From: JAIQFF01 sp963788505
GTDB taxonomy: Bacteria; Acidobacteriota; Terriglobia; Terriglobales; Acidobacteriaceae
NCBI GenBank assembly: GCA_963788505.1
Contig: CAWBGY010000007.1
Location: 124,001 to 188,000 of the forward strand
Length of the DNA stretch: 64,000 nt
Direction: 5' to 3'
Part shown: positions 29,579 to 38,391 of the stretch, piece after piece
Numbering within the stretch: position 1 is the first letter of the stretch
Layout of the letters: each line of letters starts with the position of its first letter
The notes under the pieces: model-generated
Told to the model about the DNA's origin: nothing
Database searches by the model: none
Seen by the model: only the letters and a program-made list of their open reading frames with translations
Made by a program: the position numbers and the translations under genes

Positions 29579-29968
29579 ATGATTCCATTTCGCCTTTATC
29601 TTTTCATTCTTGTGGGCATTGCGGTTCTTGCCCTCGTCTACTTTTTGCTGCGCCGCAAGCCCAAGACGGCCGAAGAAGTGGAGCGGGAGCGGCGAGCCTG
29701 GCTCGACCGCATCGGCCGCATCACCGACGGTACCGTGATCGACGTTCAGGAAATGCCCGGCACCCGTGAGCGGCCCTCTACCTTCCTGATCTACCAGTAC
29801 GATGTCGCCGGAGTGTCCTACGAAGCCTCCCAGGACGTGACCTATCTTCGCCAGCTGATCAATCTCCACTCCTGCCGGCTCGGACTTCCCACCTCAGTCC
29901 GCTTCGACCCGCACAATCCGGGAAACTCGCTGGTCGTCTCCGAACGATGGATGGGCCTCAGGCAGTAG
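29579..29968 (+). CDS. Small membrane-anchored protein, DUF3592-like
   Basis: A 129-residue protein with one N-terminal helix (about 4-24, LYLFILVGIAVLALVYFLL), a charged segment (about 28-45) and a beta-rich domain (ITDGTVIDVQEMP, FLIYQYDVAGVSYEASQDV, TSVRFDPHNPGNSLVV) that resembles DUF3592. The function is unknown. The ATG at 29579 starts the hydrophobic helix; the upstream frame runs into the family A repeat. Confidence 0.65.
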   Translation: MIPFRLYLFILVGIAVLALVYFLLRRKPKTAEEVERERRAWLDRIGRITDGTVIDVQEMPGTRERPSTFLIYQYDVAGVSYEASQDVTYLRQLINLHSCRLGLPTSVRFDPHNPGNSLVVSERWMGLRQ

Positions 29969-30231
29969 AAGTCAGTCTTCGGTCATCGGTCGTCAGCTCC
30001 AGGCCCCCACGGATTGTTCTCACCTCGCGCATTCTCTCTCGCAAGATAGCAGCCCAGGCCCATGTCCTGTTGCAGAAGCCGCGTCCATGACAGGGTTATC
30101 TCCCCCCTGCGCTCGGTCGGGCGATGGTCTTCGGTGTAGTTCTCATTGGTCTTCGGTGACGTTCTCAGGACAACGGGGTATTGCTAACGTGCAGGTCAGC
30201 CGGAACCAGAAAGGCCGGCCTCACTCACTTT

Positions 30232-30621
30232 ATGGCAAATACCACAAAGTCCACCTCAAAACTGAAGATTCTGTACGCGGAAGGCGATCAGGAAGTCCTT
30301 GCGGCACAGTCGGTTACGATTGAACAAGCGGGCCACCAGGTCAGCCAGGCGGAGGGCCGCCAGCAGGTGCTGGACGCTCTCAAACGCCAGCCATTCGATC
30401 TGGTGATCCTTGGCCCCACCCTGACCAAGAACGATCGGCACCACCTCGCCTATATGGTCAAAAAGGCCAAATCGGGTGCGCGCGTGCTGGTCATGCACAC
30501 GGACGGAGAAGGCCATCCCGCGGTTGACGCTACTCTGGAAACCGGCAGAAGCATCAACGCGCTGTTGGAGAAGATTGCGGCGATGCATCCCCAGGCGGCG
30601 GGAGCAGCTTCCGGCAGATAA
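30232..30621 (+). CDS. Pseudo-receiver domain protein (phosphoacceptor lost)
   Basis: A 129-residue CheY-like single domain: KILYAEGDQEVLAAQSVTIEQAGHQVSQA, then FDLVILGPTL, then SGARVLVMHT and a final helix. At the phosphoacceptor position Gly61 replaces Asp (DLVILG against the usual DLVLLD). The conserved Lys near the end is absent, and only Glu17/Asp19 recall the acidic pocket. It therefore probably signals by binding rather than by phosphorylation. It is monocistronic, with no kinase nearby, and a 14-bp hairpin follows it. Confidence 0.7.
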   Translation: MANTTKSTSKLKILYAEGDQEVLAAQSVTIEQAGHQVSQAEGRQQVLDALKRQPFDLVILGPTLTKNDRHHLAYMVKKAKSGARVLVMHTDGEGHPAVDATLETGRSINALLEKIAAMHPQAAGAASGR

Positions 30622-30663
30622 CTTCGCGGCGCAGGGCGGACGATTCCACACATGAGACTGTTT

Positions 30664-30695
30664 CACCAAAGGCGGCCAGCAGGCCGCCTTTGGTG
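30664..30695 (+). terminator. 14-bp perfect hairpin after the pseudo-receiver gene
   Basis: CACCAAAGGCGGCC pairs perfectly with GGCCGCCTTTGGTG around an AGCA loop, 42 bases after the stop. Only a weak T-rich stretch follows, so it is a strong stem but an imperfect intrinsic terminator. Confidence 0.65.
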
Positions 30696-31027
30696 TTTCA
30701 GGAAGTCGCATGAGGAAGCTCTCGCGGCACGACTCTCTTCAGTAAACAGGTGGGAGGAAACGCCAAGGCCAGGCGGCCATAACCGCCCATTTAATGTCAT
30801 CTAGCCGTAAAGTGGGACGCCGTCCCTCGAGCAGCACCGGTCAGGCGCAAGCGGTTTTCTGATCCCTGGCCGGGCAAGACCACAACCGGCAAGAATCAGC
30901 TCAGTTAACGTGGGAGACGAGCCTCAGCGCGCCCCCAATATCACGCTGCAAGAGTCAGGCTTCGGTCTCGTTTTGAGCACCAAAGTGGAGCGGCGACGGT
31001 TAAAATAGCTGGTCTAATCGGTACGCC
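30696..31027. other. Intergenic stretch without recognised content
   Basis: Together with the hairpin before it, this makes a 406-base gap. I see no open frame with coding character, no tRNA and no riboswitch core. A TAAAAT at 31001-31006 may be part of a promoter for the next gene. Confidence 0.4.
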
Positions 31028-31690
31028 ATGAACAATCCCGCACAGCAGGACGGAAAACGAAAGATCTACGTATGCCTCAGCGGCCTGCCCCTGTCATTCC
31101 ATCTGGAGTGGCCGTTTCGCAAGTCCACTTCCGGCGCAGATTTTTGGGTGCTGCACGCCGACATCGCTCTGGAGAATTCGGAAGGACTCCATGCGCCCGT
31201 GTCCGTGAACCTGTCCGCAACCGTGTACGAAGTGATGCCGTCGCTGGAGCCGAAAGACATCGAGGCGCCGGTGATCAATGCTTTGCGCAAGGAAGTCGAT
31301 CGGCGGCAAATTGAATTTCTGAAGTCGGGCAAGCGCGTCCCGGTGCAATTCTCCAGCCGCTACTACGATTTCAAACGCAGCAAGTGGGTGTTCGGCCAGG
31401 CGACCGACGAGAATATGGCCCTGCTGGTGGCACGCAAGGTCTACTGGCAAACCAAAGTCGCCGGAGGGCCGGTCTGGATTGGCGATCCCACGGAGGCGCT
31501 GTTTCTCGAAACCTCGCCGGCGCGAATGCTCGAGGTAGCGCAAAAACTGCGCGGCCAGGAATTGGTGACTCTGGAGGGCGAGTGGGCTTCGGCCAACGCG
31601 TCCCTGATGGCGCAAGCGGAGAAGTTCGAGGCGGACATGCGCGCCGCGCTCGCCGAACTCGAGCAAAAGCACGCCTTCGAAAGAGGCTGA
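31028..31690 (+). CDS. Hypothetical cytosolic protein
   Basis: A 220-residue protein that I do not recognise. There is no signal peptide or membrane helix. The first 130 residues look alpha/beta (RKIYVCLSGLPLSFHLEWPF, ADFWVLHADIAL, VPVQFSSRYYDFKRSKW). The last 50 are helical with heptad-like spacing (LMAQAEKFEADMRAALAELE), probably a coiled coil. Codon use matches the neighbours, and it ends just before a long inverted repeat shared with the convergent lipoprotein gene. Confidence 0.6.
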   Translation: MNNPAQQDGKRKIYVCLSGLPLSFHLEWPFRKSTSGADFWVLHADIALENSEGLHAPVSVNLSATVYEVMPSLEPKDIEAPVINALRKEVDRRQIEFLKSGKRVPVQFSSRYYDFKRSKWVFGQATDENMALLVARKVYWQTKVAGGPVWIGDPTEALFLETSPARMLEVAQKLRGQELVTLEGEWASANASLMAQAEKFEADMRAALAELEQKHAFERG

Positions 31691-31701
31691 GAGACAAAAA
31701 C

Positions 31702-31798
31702 TTTCAGATTGCGGATCTTAGATTTCAGAATTAAGAACTGTGGCGCAGACTTTGCCACAGGACCCAATCTACAATCTAAAATCCGCAATCTGAAATTC
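31702..31798. terminator. AT-rich long inverted repeat between convergent genes
   Basis: Arms of about 24 bases (TTTCAGATTGCGGATCTTAG and its near complement at 31774-31796) enclose a second hairpin, CTGTGGC/GCCACAG at 31739-31761. Lying exactly between two converging stops, it is a good candidate for a bidirectional terminator. It is unusually AT-rich for this genome. Confidence 0.6.
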
Positions 31799-31802
31799 TG
31801 CA

Positions 31803-33242
31803 CTACTGCTGCTTGCTGATGGTTCCGTTGATCGCCACACCCGAATCGTTCTGCACGATGTAAGCGTCGTTGCCCGAGACCAGATAAAAGATCAGGTTGT
31901 TGGAGAGGCTACTGATCGAGGCTCCGACCCGCCCGTTGCCCGAAACCGCGTAATTCCCTGACAAAATTACCGGCACGTTAATGACTCCCGCGGCGTTGGT
32001 AAATTCGTTCAAAGTCAGCTTGCCCGAGCCATCCCACTGCAGCGTGCCCACCCGGTCCTTCGCTCCTCCCGCGTCGAATCCGTCCATGACAAATCCATAC
32101 TGGCCATTCATGGTGGAGTTCGAAAACGAAGAACCCAGCTGCAAGTCGAGGCTTCCGTCTTGCACGGTGTTGGGATCATTGACCAGGAAAAGGCCGCGCG
32201 TGGGACTGACCATCCACACCACCAGGCTGCTGTTTGCGACGGTGCTGAGGCTCACCACTGCACGGCCGCTGACAGCCTGGGTGTAGGTCCCGGTGAAACT
32301 GACGTTCGTAGCGGTGGCGCCGTCCTGCACCGAGTCGCGCGCGCCCATCGCGATACTTCCTGCATTGGCGGTGAAGCGTCCGGCCATATCAACCCCGCTC
32401 AGAAAACTGGTGTCGCCCCTGCTCCCGAACGCATAGCTGCCGGAAAGCGCGGGCGTGCCAGTCTGGAGTTCGGCCCGGCCGGTCCCAATCACCCCAACGG
32501 TTCCCGACAGGAACCGTATGTTATTGGCATCCACGATGTAATAAACAAAGCTGGAGGTGGCAGGGGAACTGTCGGTAAAGGTCCCGGTGCCGCGTCCGGT
32601 CGTCGAGTCAGGAGCGTTGAACGAGCCGGTAAAGGTCAGGGAGCTGAATGCTCCTCCGCTATTGACATCCTCGTTCCCGTTGCTGACGACGCCGCCGGTT
32701 ACGGTGAAGGCGCCCACACTGGCCACGGATTGCAGCGCGTTGATATCGTGTTCCCGGAAGACGAAGGTCCCGCCTGGAACAGCGGCAATGACTGTGGAGT
32801 CCTGCTTCTCCGCGAGTCCGCCTGCGTTCAGCGTGGTGTCGCCCTCTACCAGATACAGCTTGGAAGCGCTGGTCAGGGTCACCGCCAGGTGGATGGTTCC
32901 CAGGGCATTGTTGAAGCTCAGATTGCCGGTACCATCGTTGCTGATGGCGTAGGTGCCGGTGCTGCTGGTGCTCAGCAGGGTGCTGCCTTCGGAAAAATCA
33001 TCGCTGGCGCTGGTGATGGTTCCGCTGCCGTTGGCGGTAAAAACACCCGCCTCGCGATAGGGAACACCATTGAGGTTCGTGCCGAAATCAAACCCCTCGA
33101 TCTGATAGACATATTGCCCGTTGAGGCTGGCATTGGAAAAATTCCCCTGGGGAACGAATCCAGTAACGCCACCACTGTTGGATCCACAGGCAGCACAGAA
33201 CAGAAGCGAAACCAGGCCCAGGCACAGATATGAAATTTTCAT
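31803..33242 (-). CDS. Secreted lipoprotein with beta-strand repeats
   Basis: A 479-residue predicted lipoprotein (lipobox FCAACGSN, Cys near 19). The mature part is Gly/Ser/Thr-rich and built of repeated units with a shared pattern: NASLNGQYVYQIEGFD, GSYAFGSRG and NSTMNGQYGFVMDGFDAG each open a unit, followed by GxxxANGSGTIT-type and SGNYAVSGNGR-type strands. It has the look of a large family of acidobacterial surface proteins. The function is unknown. An ATG at 33242 begins the signal peptide; the frame extends upstream without a plausible start. Confidence 0.7.
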   Translation of the reverse strand: MKISYLCLGLVSLLFCAACGSNSGGVTGFVPQGNFSNASLNGQYVYQIEGFDFGTNLNGVPYREAGVFTANGSGTITSASDDFSEGSTLLSTSSTGTYAISNDGTGNLSFNNALGTIHLAVTLTSASKLYLVEGDTTLNAGGLAEKQDSTVIAAVPGGTFVFREHDINALQSVASVGAFTVTGGVVSNGNEDVNSGGAFSSLTFTGSFNAPDSTTGRGTGTFTDSSPATSSFVYYIVDANNIRFLSGTVGVIGTGRAELQTGTPALSGSYAFGSRGDTSFLSGVDMAGRFTANAGSIAMGARDSVQDGATATNVSFTGTYTQAVSGRAVVSLSTVANSSLVVWMVSPTRGLFLVNDPNTVQDGSLDLQLGSSFSNSTMNGQYGFVMDGFDAGGAKDRVGTLQWDGSGKLTLNEFTNAAGVINVPVILSGNYAVSGNGRVGASISSLSNNLIFYLVSGNDAYIVQNDSGVAINGTISKQQ

Positions 33243-33422
33243 AACAAATGTGCGGCGTAAGCAGCACTGCTCCTTTGCGGCAGTTGAAAAGACGGATGCT
33301 TCCACTCTTTAACCCGGTTACGCGGAGAAAGTTTTCACCGCCGGGTGCCTACTTGGATGCGGCAAACGCCTGGGACGTTCAGCCCAGATGGATGCTTTCC
33401 GCGTCCGCTTGCGCCGGGACGA

Positions 33423-34058
33423 TCATCCTTCCGTAACCTCAGCACCCCGCGCCGGAACCGACGCGGCCTTTTTTTCTCTACTCCTTCGCACCAGCCAGGC
33501 CACGATGCGATATCCCAGCAGCAAAGACAGCACGAAGGCATACTGCTCAGGCTTGCTGATATCAGCCTTGACCAGCCACCAATAATGAATCACCCCGGCA
33601 ATCGCACTGAGGTAGATCAAACGGTGCAGGGCTTGCCAGCGCTTGCCGCCCAGGCGGCGTATCCAGCCTCTCGTCGAGGTCAGAGCCAGCGGAATCAGCA
33701 GGACGAACCCGGTGAAGCCGACAGTGATAAAGCGCCGCTTGAGTACGTCGGCCCACATCTCGTGCAGGTTGAAAAACTTGTCCAGCCAGATATAGGTCAG
33801 GAAATGCAGCACCGCGTAAAAGAACGCGAACAGCCCGAACATGCGGCGATAGCGAATCAGCCAAAGTTGGCCGGTAAGCTTGCGCAACGGGGTAATTGCC
33901 AGCGTGATCAGCAGGAATCTCAGGATCCAGTCGCCGGTCGAATGGGTAATGACTTCGATGGGATTGGCCCCCAGCAGCCCCATGTAAGCCTTCCATCCCA
34001 GGGCAGCCAGCGGCCCCAGACAGGCCAGAAACACAAAGGGTTTGAACCATCGCACCAT
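33423..34058 (-). CDS. msrQ: Haem-binding membrane subunit MsrQ
   Basis: MsrQ passes electrons from the quinone pool or a flavin to periplasmic MsrP. It has 211 residues and six predicted helices. The conserved stretches are HSTGDWILRFLLITLAITPLR, RRMFGLFAFFYAVLHFLTYIWLD and WQALHRLIYLSAIAGVIHYWW; the His in these helices are the haem ligands. It follows msrP on the same strand, separated by a 76-base family A repeat. Confidence 0.93.
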   Translation of the reverse strand: MVRWFKPFVFLACLGPLAALGWKAYMGLLGANPIEVITHSTGDWILRFLLITLAITPLRKLTGQLWLIRYRRMFGLFAFFYAVLHFLTYIWLDKFFNLHEMWADVLKRRFITVGFTGFVLLIPLALTSTRGWIRRLGGKRWQALHRLIYLSAIAGVIHYWWLVKADISKPEQYAFVLSLLLGYRIVAWLVRRSREKKAASVPARGAEVTEG

Positions 34059-34079
34059 AAAGTTGTTCGATGTTTTTCA

Positions 34080-34155
34080 ATGTGGGCGCGAGCGTCCCGC
34101 TCGTGCTGAAGCTGCACCGGCGCTGCCTGCACGAGCGGGACGCTCGCGCCCACAT
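34080..34155. repeat. Paired inverted palindrome, family A, between msrP and msrQ
   Basis: Arms 34080-34106 and 34129-34155 (ATGTGGGCGCGAGCGTCCCG and complement) are fully complementary around a 22-base loop. It lies within an operon, so it may lower msrQ relative to msrP or protect the msrP 3' end. Confidence 0.88.
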
Positions 34156-34160
34156 CAAAT

Positions 34161-35123
34161 CTAGAAGTTCTTCTTCAGATCCATGCCCGTGTACAGCGAT
34201 GCCACCTGATCGTAGCCGTTGAACATCAACGTGGGACGCTTGCGGAATTCTCCCAGACGACGTTCCGTGGCCTGGCTCCAGCGCGGATGATCCACGTGCG
34301 GGTTCACGTTGGAATAGAACCCGTATTCGCTGGGCGCGGATATATGCCAGGTGTTGTCAGGCTGGCTGCCGGTGAAGCGAATCCGCACGATGGCCTTGAT
34401 GCTCTTGAAGCCGTATTTCCAGGGAATGACCATGCGCAGGGGCGCACCGTCCTGGTTGGGCAGCACTTCGCCGTACATGCCAAAACACAGCAGCGCCAGC
34501 GGGTGCATGGCCTCGTCCATCCGCAAGCCTTCGACATAAGGCCATTCCAGCACGTGGCTGTGCTGGCCGGGCATCTGCTGCATATCGAAAAGCGTAGTGA
34601 ACTCAACAAACTTTGCCTTGGGCAAAGGGTCGGCGCGCTTGATCAATTCGCTCAGTGAGAACCCTACCCACGGCACCACGATCGACCATCCTTCCACACA
34701 ACGATGGCGATAAATGCGCTCTTCCGGCGCGGCCATCTTGATGATCGTGTCCACGTCGAGCACCTGTTTCTTCTTGACGTCGCCGTCGATGGTGACTGTC
34801 CACGGACGCGTCTTGAGGTTCTTCGCCAGGCCCGCGGGCTCGTACTTGTCGGTCGAAAATTCGTAATAGTTGTTGTAGTTGGTGACGTCCTTGTAAGGAG
34901 TGATCGTCTCGGTGGTCGAAAACGGGCTCTTCTGGATGCCGTCAATTTTGGCGTTGGCATGCGCCACCGACGAAGGTGACGCTATTTCGTGCAATCCCAC
35001 GCCCGCCGCCACGGCCGCCGCGCCCGCCAGCGCGGTGCCGGCAAGGAACTTCCGCCGGTTCAGGTACAGGCTTTTCGGGGTAATCTCGGAGGATCGGATG
35101 TCGTCCGCTTTCTTGATCAGCAT
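34161..35123 (-). CDS. msrP: Protein-methionine-sulfoxide reductase catalytic subunit MsrP
   Basis: A periplasmic molybdoenzyme that reduces methionine sulfoxide in envelope proteins. The 320-residue protein has a twin-arginine signal (NRRKFLAGTALAG, residues 22-34), and the molybdenum-ligating Cys142 is in YRHRCVEGWSIVVPWVGF. PGQHSHVLEWPYVEGLRMDEA is also typical. The ATG at 35123 has GGGAGC upstream; an earlier in-frame start would add ten residues. The moeA/moaC/mogA genes that supply its cofactor lie 1.3-4.5 kb away. Confidence 0.95.
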   Translation of the reverse strand: MLIKKADDIRSSEITPKSLYLNRRKFLAGTALAGAAAVAAGVGLHEIASPSSVAHANAKIDGIQKSPFSTTETITPYKDVTNYNNYYEFSTDKYEPAGLAKNLKTRPWTVTIDGDVKKKQVLDVDTIIKMAAPEERIYRHRCVEGWSIVVPWVGFSLSELIKRADPLPKAKFVEFTTLFDMQQMPGQHSHVLEWPYVEGLRMDEAMHPLALLCFGMYGEVLPNQDGAPLRMVIPWKYGFKSIKAIVRIRFTGSQPDNTWHISAPSEYGFYSNVNPHVDHPRWSQATERRLGEFRKRPTLMFNGYDQVASLYTGMDLKKNF

Positions 35124-35310
35124 GAAGGGAAGCTCCCTGAAAGGCACGCACAAAGGGCGGCACTGGATCTCTGCTTCTATTCTCTGTTAAATAGGACGCA
35201 TCTGGCCGGAAAAAGTTGCATCTCCGTTTCGGCGCTCCAAACCAAAGTCCATTGATTCGAGGGTACTTATTCCACAAGCAGGCCTGGGACCGTCTCCGCC
35301 GCCAGACTCG

Positions 35311-35667
35311 CTATGTACCACTGGCAAGCATCTCACAGACCCGTCGAATCTCGTCGCGGTGCATCACGCTCAAGGCCAGAAATTCAAAGCCATGGCGCAA
35401 GCCGTCGCGATATCGCACCAGGGCGCGGAACTTGATGGGAAACGGCGCCATGGGCAGCGACAAGTCCATGGACACGACTTCCCCAGGCTCCAGTTCACCG
35501 GTCAGGGTTGCGCCAATGCCGTCTTCCCCAAGCTCGTTCGATCGCCCCCAAAAGGAGACGTTCTCCCCGGAACGAAAAACGTGAACCGACAGGCGGACAT
35601 CGAGCGGATGGCGAGGATAGCGGCGGGACGTCCGGGAATCAGGTTTGGGGTCAGGCTGGGAGCTCAT
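35311..35667 (-). CDS. PilZ-domain protein, weak c-di-GMP motif
   Basis: A 118-residue single PilZ domain. The first c-di-GMP motif is good (RRYPRHPLDV, RxxxR near 15). The second, normally (D/N)xSxxG, reads SNELGEDGIGA, without the Ser. The rest of the barrel fits (VSMDLSLP, FRALVRYRDGLRHGFEFLAL). Ligand binding is possible but not assured. It lies between msrP and the periplasmic binding protein on the same strand. Confidence 0.78.
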   Translation of the reverse strand: MSSQPDPKPDSRTSRRYPRHPLDVRLSVHVFRSGENVSFWGRSNELGEDGIGATLTGELEPGEVVSMDLSLPMAPFPIKFRALVRYRDGLRHGFEFLALSVMHRDEIRRVCEMLASGT

Positions 35668-35706
35668 GTCGTGGTTTCTTGCCGCCTGCTGCGAGACTGC
35701 GGGCTG

Positions 35707-36177
35707 CTAGTTCCCGTGCAGTGGATACCCGGCCTCAAGCGGGAGTTTGCTTTCGATTCTTAGTACGGTAACGCCTCCGGTGATCGAGTACACGTCCACC
35801 AGGCCGACTGCACCTGGAGTAGATTCCACAGCCTGCACCAGGGCTTTGTCGGAATTGACCACCACGATGGCAGGATGATTCACTCTGCCGTGGTTGGCAT
35901 TGCTGATGAGGGTGCTGACCTCGTCGCTCGACATGCCATATACCTTTTGCAGCACCAGCCTCATTTCGGTGGACGCGGGATTGAGGCTGAAGAAGGTAAC
36001 CGGTTTGCCCTTGGCCCAGCGGCTGGTCTGACCCTTGCAGATCTTGACCAGTTCGGTCATGCTGACCTCGGTCACACCGTTGGATTTGTTTGAAACCAGC
36101 GCCATGTCTTTGGCCCCGGCCCCCGCAACCCAACCCGCGACCAGCAGCCACACCCCGAACGCATGTCGGCAAAGCAC
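35707..36177 (-). CDS. Small periplasmic substrate-binding-like protein (PBP-like)
   Basis: A 156-residue exported protein (signal peptide about 1-22, FGVWLLVAGWVAGAGA) with part of the type II periplasmic-binding fold seen in PstS relatives: LVKICKGQTSRWAKGKPVTFF, STEMRLVLQKVYG, and TPGAVGLVDVYSI. At about half the length of a true PstS it is probably a one-domain PBP-like protein, not a transporter component. It uses a GTG start with GGGGGAGAG upstream. It sits next to Moco genes, so oxyanion sensing is a guess only. Confidence 0.6.
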   Translation of the reverse strand: MLCRHAFGVWLLVAGWVAGAGAKDMALVSNKSNGVTEVSMTELVKICKGQTSRWAKGKPVTFFSLNPASTEMRLVLQKVYGMSSDEVSTLISNANHGRVNHPAIVVVNSDKALVQAVESTPGAVGLVDVYSITGGVTVLRIESKLPLEAGYPLHGN

Positions 36178-36284
36178 AGCTCTCCCCCAGACTTGAATCG
36201 ATTGTCCTCGAAGCGGGAGAGATGCTCAATGCCAACCGGCGTTGGGTTACCAGCAGAGACAATACGAGCAGCGCCACGAACCAC

Positions 36285-36398
36285 GTAGGGGCAGATGTCC
36301 TCATCTGCCCAGCGGAGCGAAGCTCCGCTATTTTTTCGCCCGCATGCAAAAACCGTCGAGCTGCGCTCGACCGGGCAGATGAGGACATCTGCCCCTAC
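36285..36398. repeat. Paired inverted palindrome, family E
   Basis: Arms 36285-36310 and 36373-36398 (GTAGGGGCAGATGTCCTCAT and onward) are perfectly complementary over 26 bases. Between them are a small hairpin AGCGGAGC/GCTCCGCT and a Ser-codon-like CGTCGAGCTGCGCTCGAC palindrome. It lies upstream of moeA. The same architecture with different arm bases is at 37719-37830. Confidence 0.9.
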
Positions 36399-36426
36399 GC
36401 AAGCAGCCTGTCGTATCATCTCCAGC

Positions 36427-37705
36427 ATGGCTGCTCTGCCCGAGCCCTCCCGAATCCTGGCGTTCGAAGACGCGCGTCACCTGGTGGAAGATCACGCCGC
36501 GCAGCTTGCGTCCCCACGGCAAGGAACTGGTGGAACTGCTCGAAAGCGCAGGACAGGTGCTGGCCGAGCCGGTACTGGCAGACCGCAACTTTCCACCCTT
36601 CCCCCGCGCCATGCGCGACGGGTATGCGGTGCGGGCTGCCGATCTTACCCAATTGCCCGCCACGCTCGAAGTGATCGGAGAAATCAAGGCCGGGGCGCGA
36701 AAGGACGATGTCCCCACCCTGCAGCCGGGTCAGGCTGCGGTCATCATGACAGGCGCGCCCGCGCCTGCCGGCGCCGATGCGGTCGTCATGGTGGAGCACA
36801 CTTCGCGCACTGCCGGCCGGGTGCAGATCATGAAGTCAGCCGCGGCGGGCGACAACATCGTCCCGATCGCCTCGGAAGCAAAGCGCGGAGAGCGGCTTCT
36901 GTCTCCGGGAATGCGGCTCGACTTCGCGGCTATCGCGGTGGCCGCCTCGGTGGGGAGAAGCCGTCTTTTGGTTTACCGCAAACCCAAAGTTGCGATCCTC
37001 TCGACCGGCGACGAAATCGTGGACATCGACGTCCCGCCCTCGGCCAATCAGATCCGCAACTCAAATTCTTATTCGCTGGCAGCCCAGGTGCAGGCCGCCG
37101 GCGGAGAGCCAGTCCTGCTCCCGATCGCTCCCGACGAAACTGCGCGCCTGCGCGAACTCATCGCGGACGGCCTGGAAGCCGATCTGCTGTTGCTGGCAGG
37201 TGGAGTCTCCATGGGCAAGTACGATCTGGTCGAACCCGTCCTGGCGGAATTCCACGCGGAATTCTTCTTCACCGGCGTACTGATCCAACCCGGAAAGCCG
37301 GTTGTATTCGGGCGCGTCCCAGGTGCAGGCGCTCCCGCCCGCGAACCCCTTGCGTCGCCCCCGGCCGATGTTTATTTCTTCGGTCTCCCGGGCAATCCAG
37401 TCTCCACCATGGTGACTTTCGAACTCTTCGCCCGCCCCGTCCTGGAAGCGCTCGCCGGCATGACCCCGCGCAAGCTGACATTTCTGAACGCCCGCCTGAA
37501 GTCTGAGATAAAAACAAAACCCGGCCTGAAACGATTCCTGCCGGCAATCCTGTCTGGGGAATTTGAGAACACTGAAGTGGCACTGGCGGCATGGCACGGC
37601 TCAGGCGACATAGCGTCAATGACGCGGGCAAATTGCTACGTCGTGGTCCCACCAGACCGCGACAAGATTCCGGCCGGCGAATCAGTGCCGGTGCTCATGC
37701 GGTAG
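36427..37705 (+). pseudogene. moeA: Molybdopterin molybdenumtransferase MoeA, single frameshift
   Basis: MoeA inserts molybdate into adenylylated molybdopterin. The first 27 codons (MAALPEPSRILAFEDARHL) are in one frame. From base 36506 the match continues in the next frame: LRPHGKELVELLESAGQVL, NFPPFPRAMRDGYAVRAADL, MTGAPAPAGADAVVMVEH, ILSTGDEI, SNSYSLAAQV, LLLAGGVSMGKYD, FGLPGNPVS. Removing one T from CTTG at 36505-36508 restores a full-length protein of about 425 residues. The downstream reading frame is intact and conserved, so this is more likely a sequencing or assembly error than decay. A TATCAT ends 7 bases before the ATG. Confidence 0.88.
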
Positions 37706-37718
37706 CATCACGAACTAC

Positions 37719-37878
37719 GTAGGGGCGGACGCCCTCGTCCGCCCGGCGGAGCGAACCTCCGCTATTTTGGGACAGGCAAGAGCCAGTCGAGCTTGCGCTC
37801 GACTGGGCGGACGAGGGCGTCCGCCCCTACGCGGTCCGTGGTACTGCCCTGCACGAGCGCGGGCGCTCGCGCCCACAT
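37719..37878. repeat. Paired family E palindrome plus a family A arm
   Basis: Arms 37719-37744 and 37805-37830 (GTAGGGGCGGACGCCCTCGT and onward) are perfectly complementary over 26 bases. Inside lie CGGCGGAGC-type and CAGTCGAGCTTGCGCTCGACTG hairpins. A single family A arm (37851-37878) follows, so two families are in tandem between moeA and moaC. Confidence 0.88.
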
Positions 37879-37905
37879 TCACGCCGTGTAAGATAGCATT
37901 TCGCA

Positions 37906-38385
37906 ATGCCGAAAAAACTTTCGCACTATGATCGCGCAGGCCGCGCGAAAATGGTGGACGTTTCCGCCAAGTCTCCCAGCAAACGCGAAGCCCGGGCCAG
38001 CGCGTTCGTTGCCTTGAAGCCGGCTGTGCTCCGAGCGCTGCCCAGAAATCCCAAGGGCGATCCGCTGGAAGTGGCCCGGCTGGCGGGCATCATGGCGGCC
38101 AAGCGCACCTCCGATCTGATCCCCATGTGCCATCCCTTGCCGCTTTCCTACGTTGATGTGACCATGCGGCTGTGCGAGAATGGCGTCGCTATTAGCTCAA
38201 AAGTTATCACCACGGCGGTTACGGGCGTCGAGATGGAAGCCCTGGTCGCGGCCAGTGTCGCCGCACTGACCGTGTACGATATGTGTAAAGCGCTGGACAA
38301 GGGAATCGAAATCCGGGAAATCGTGCTCGAGCACAAATCCGGAGGGAAAAGCGGAAACTACACCCGCGGACGCAAGAAGACCTAG
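37906..38385 (+). CDS. moaC: Cyclic pyranopterin monophosphate synthase MoaC
   Basis: MoaC acts after MoaA to form cyclic pyranopterin monophosphate, the first molybdenum-cofactor intermediate. The 159-residue protein is full length, with the family core LIPMCHPLPLSYVDV and GVEMEALVAASVAALTVYDMCKALDK and a catalytic Lys in KSGGKSGNY. It is followed 6 bases later by a response-regulator gene, which overlaps mogA. moaA, moaD and moaE are not in the window. Confidence 0.97.
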   Translation: MPKKLSHYDRAGRAKMVDVSAKSPSKREARASAFVALKPAVLRALPRNPKGDPLEVARLAGIMAAKRTSDLIPMCHPLPLSYVDVTMRLCENGVAISSKVITTAVTGVEMEALVAASVAALTVYDMCKALDKGIEIREIVLEHKSGGKSGNYTRGRKKT

Positions 38386-38391
38386 CCTGCC

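Noticed and set aside
29971..29995. Short CAGTCTTCGGTCATCGGTCG-type stretch after the DUF3592-like gene
   Set aside because: It resembles one arm of family G but has no partner and is too short to call.
33306..33422. Possible c-di-GMP (GEMM) riboswitch upstream of the repeat lipoprotein
   Set aside because: Fragments such as GGACGCGGAAAGC recall the core, but the paired stems and the second conserved half could not be found.
35707..36177. Naming the small exported protein PstS
   Set aside because: It is half the usual length, lacks a second lobe, and no pstCAB genes are present.
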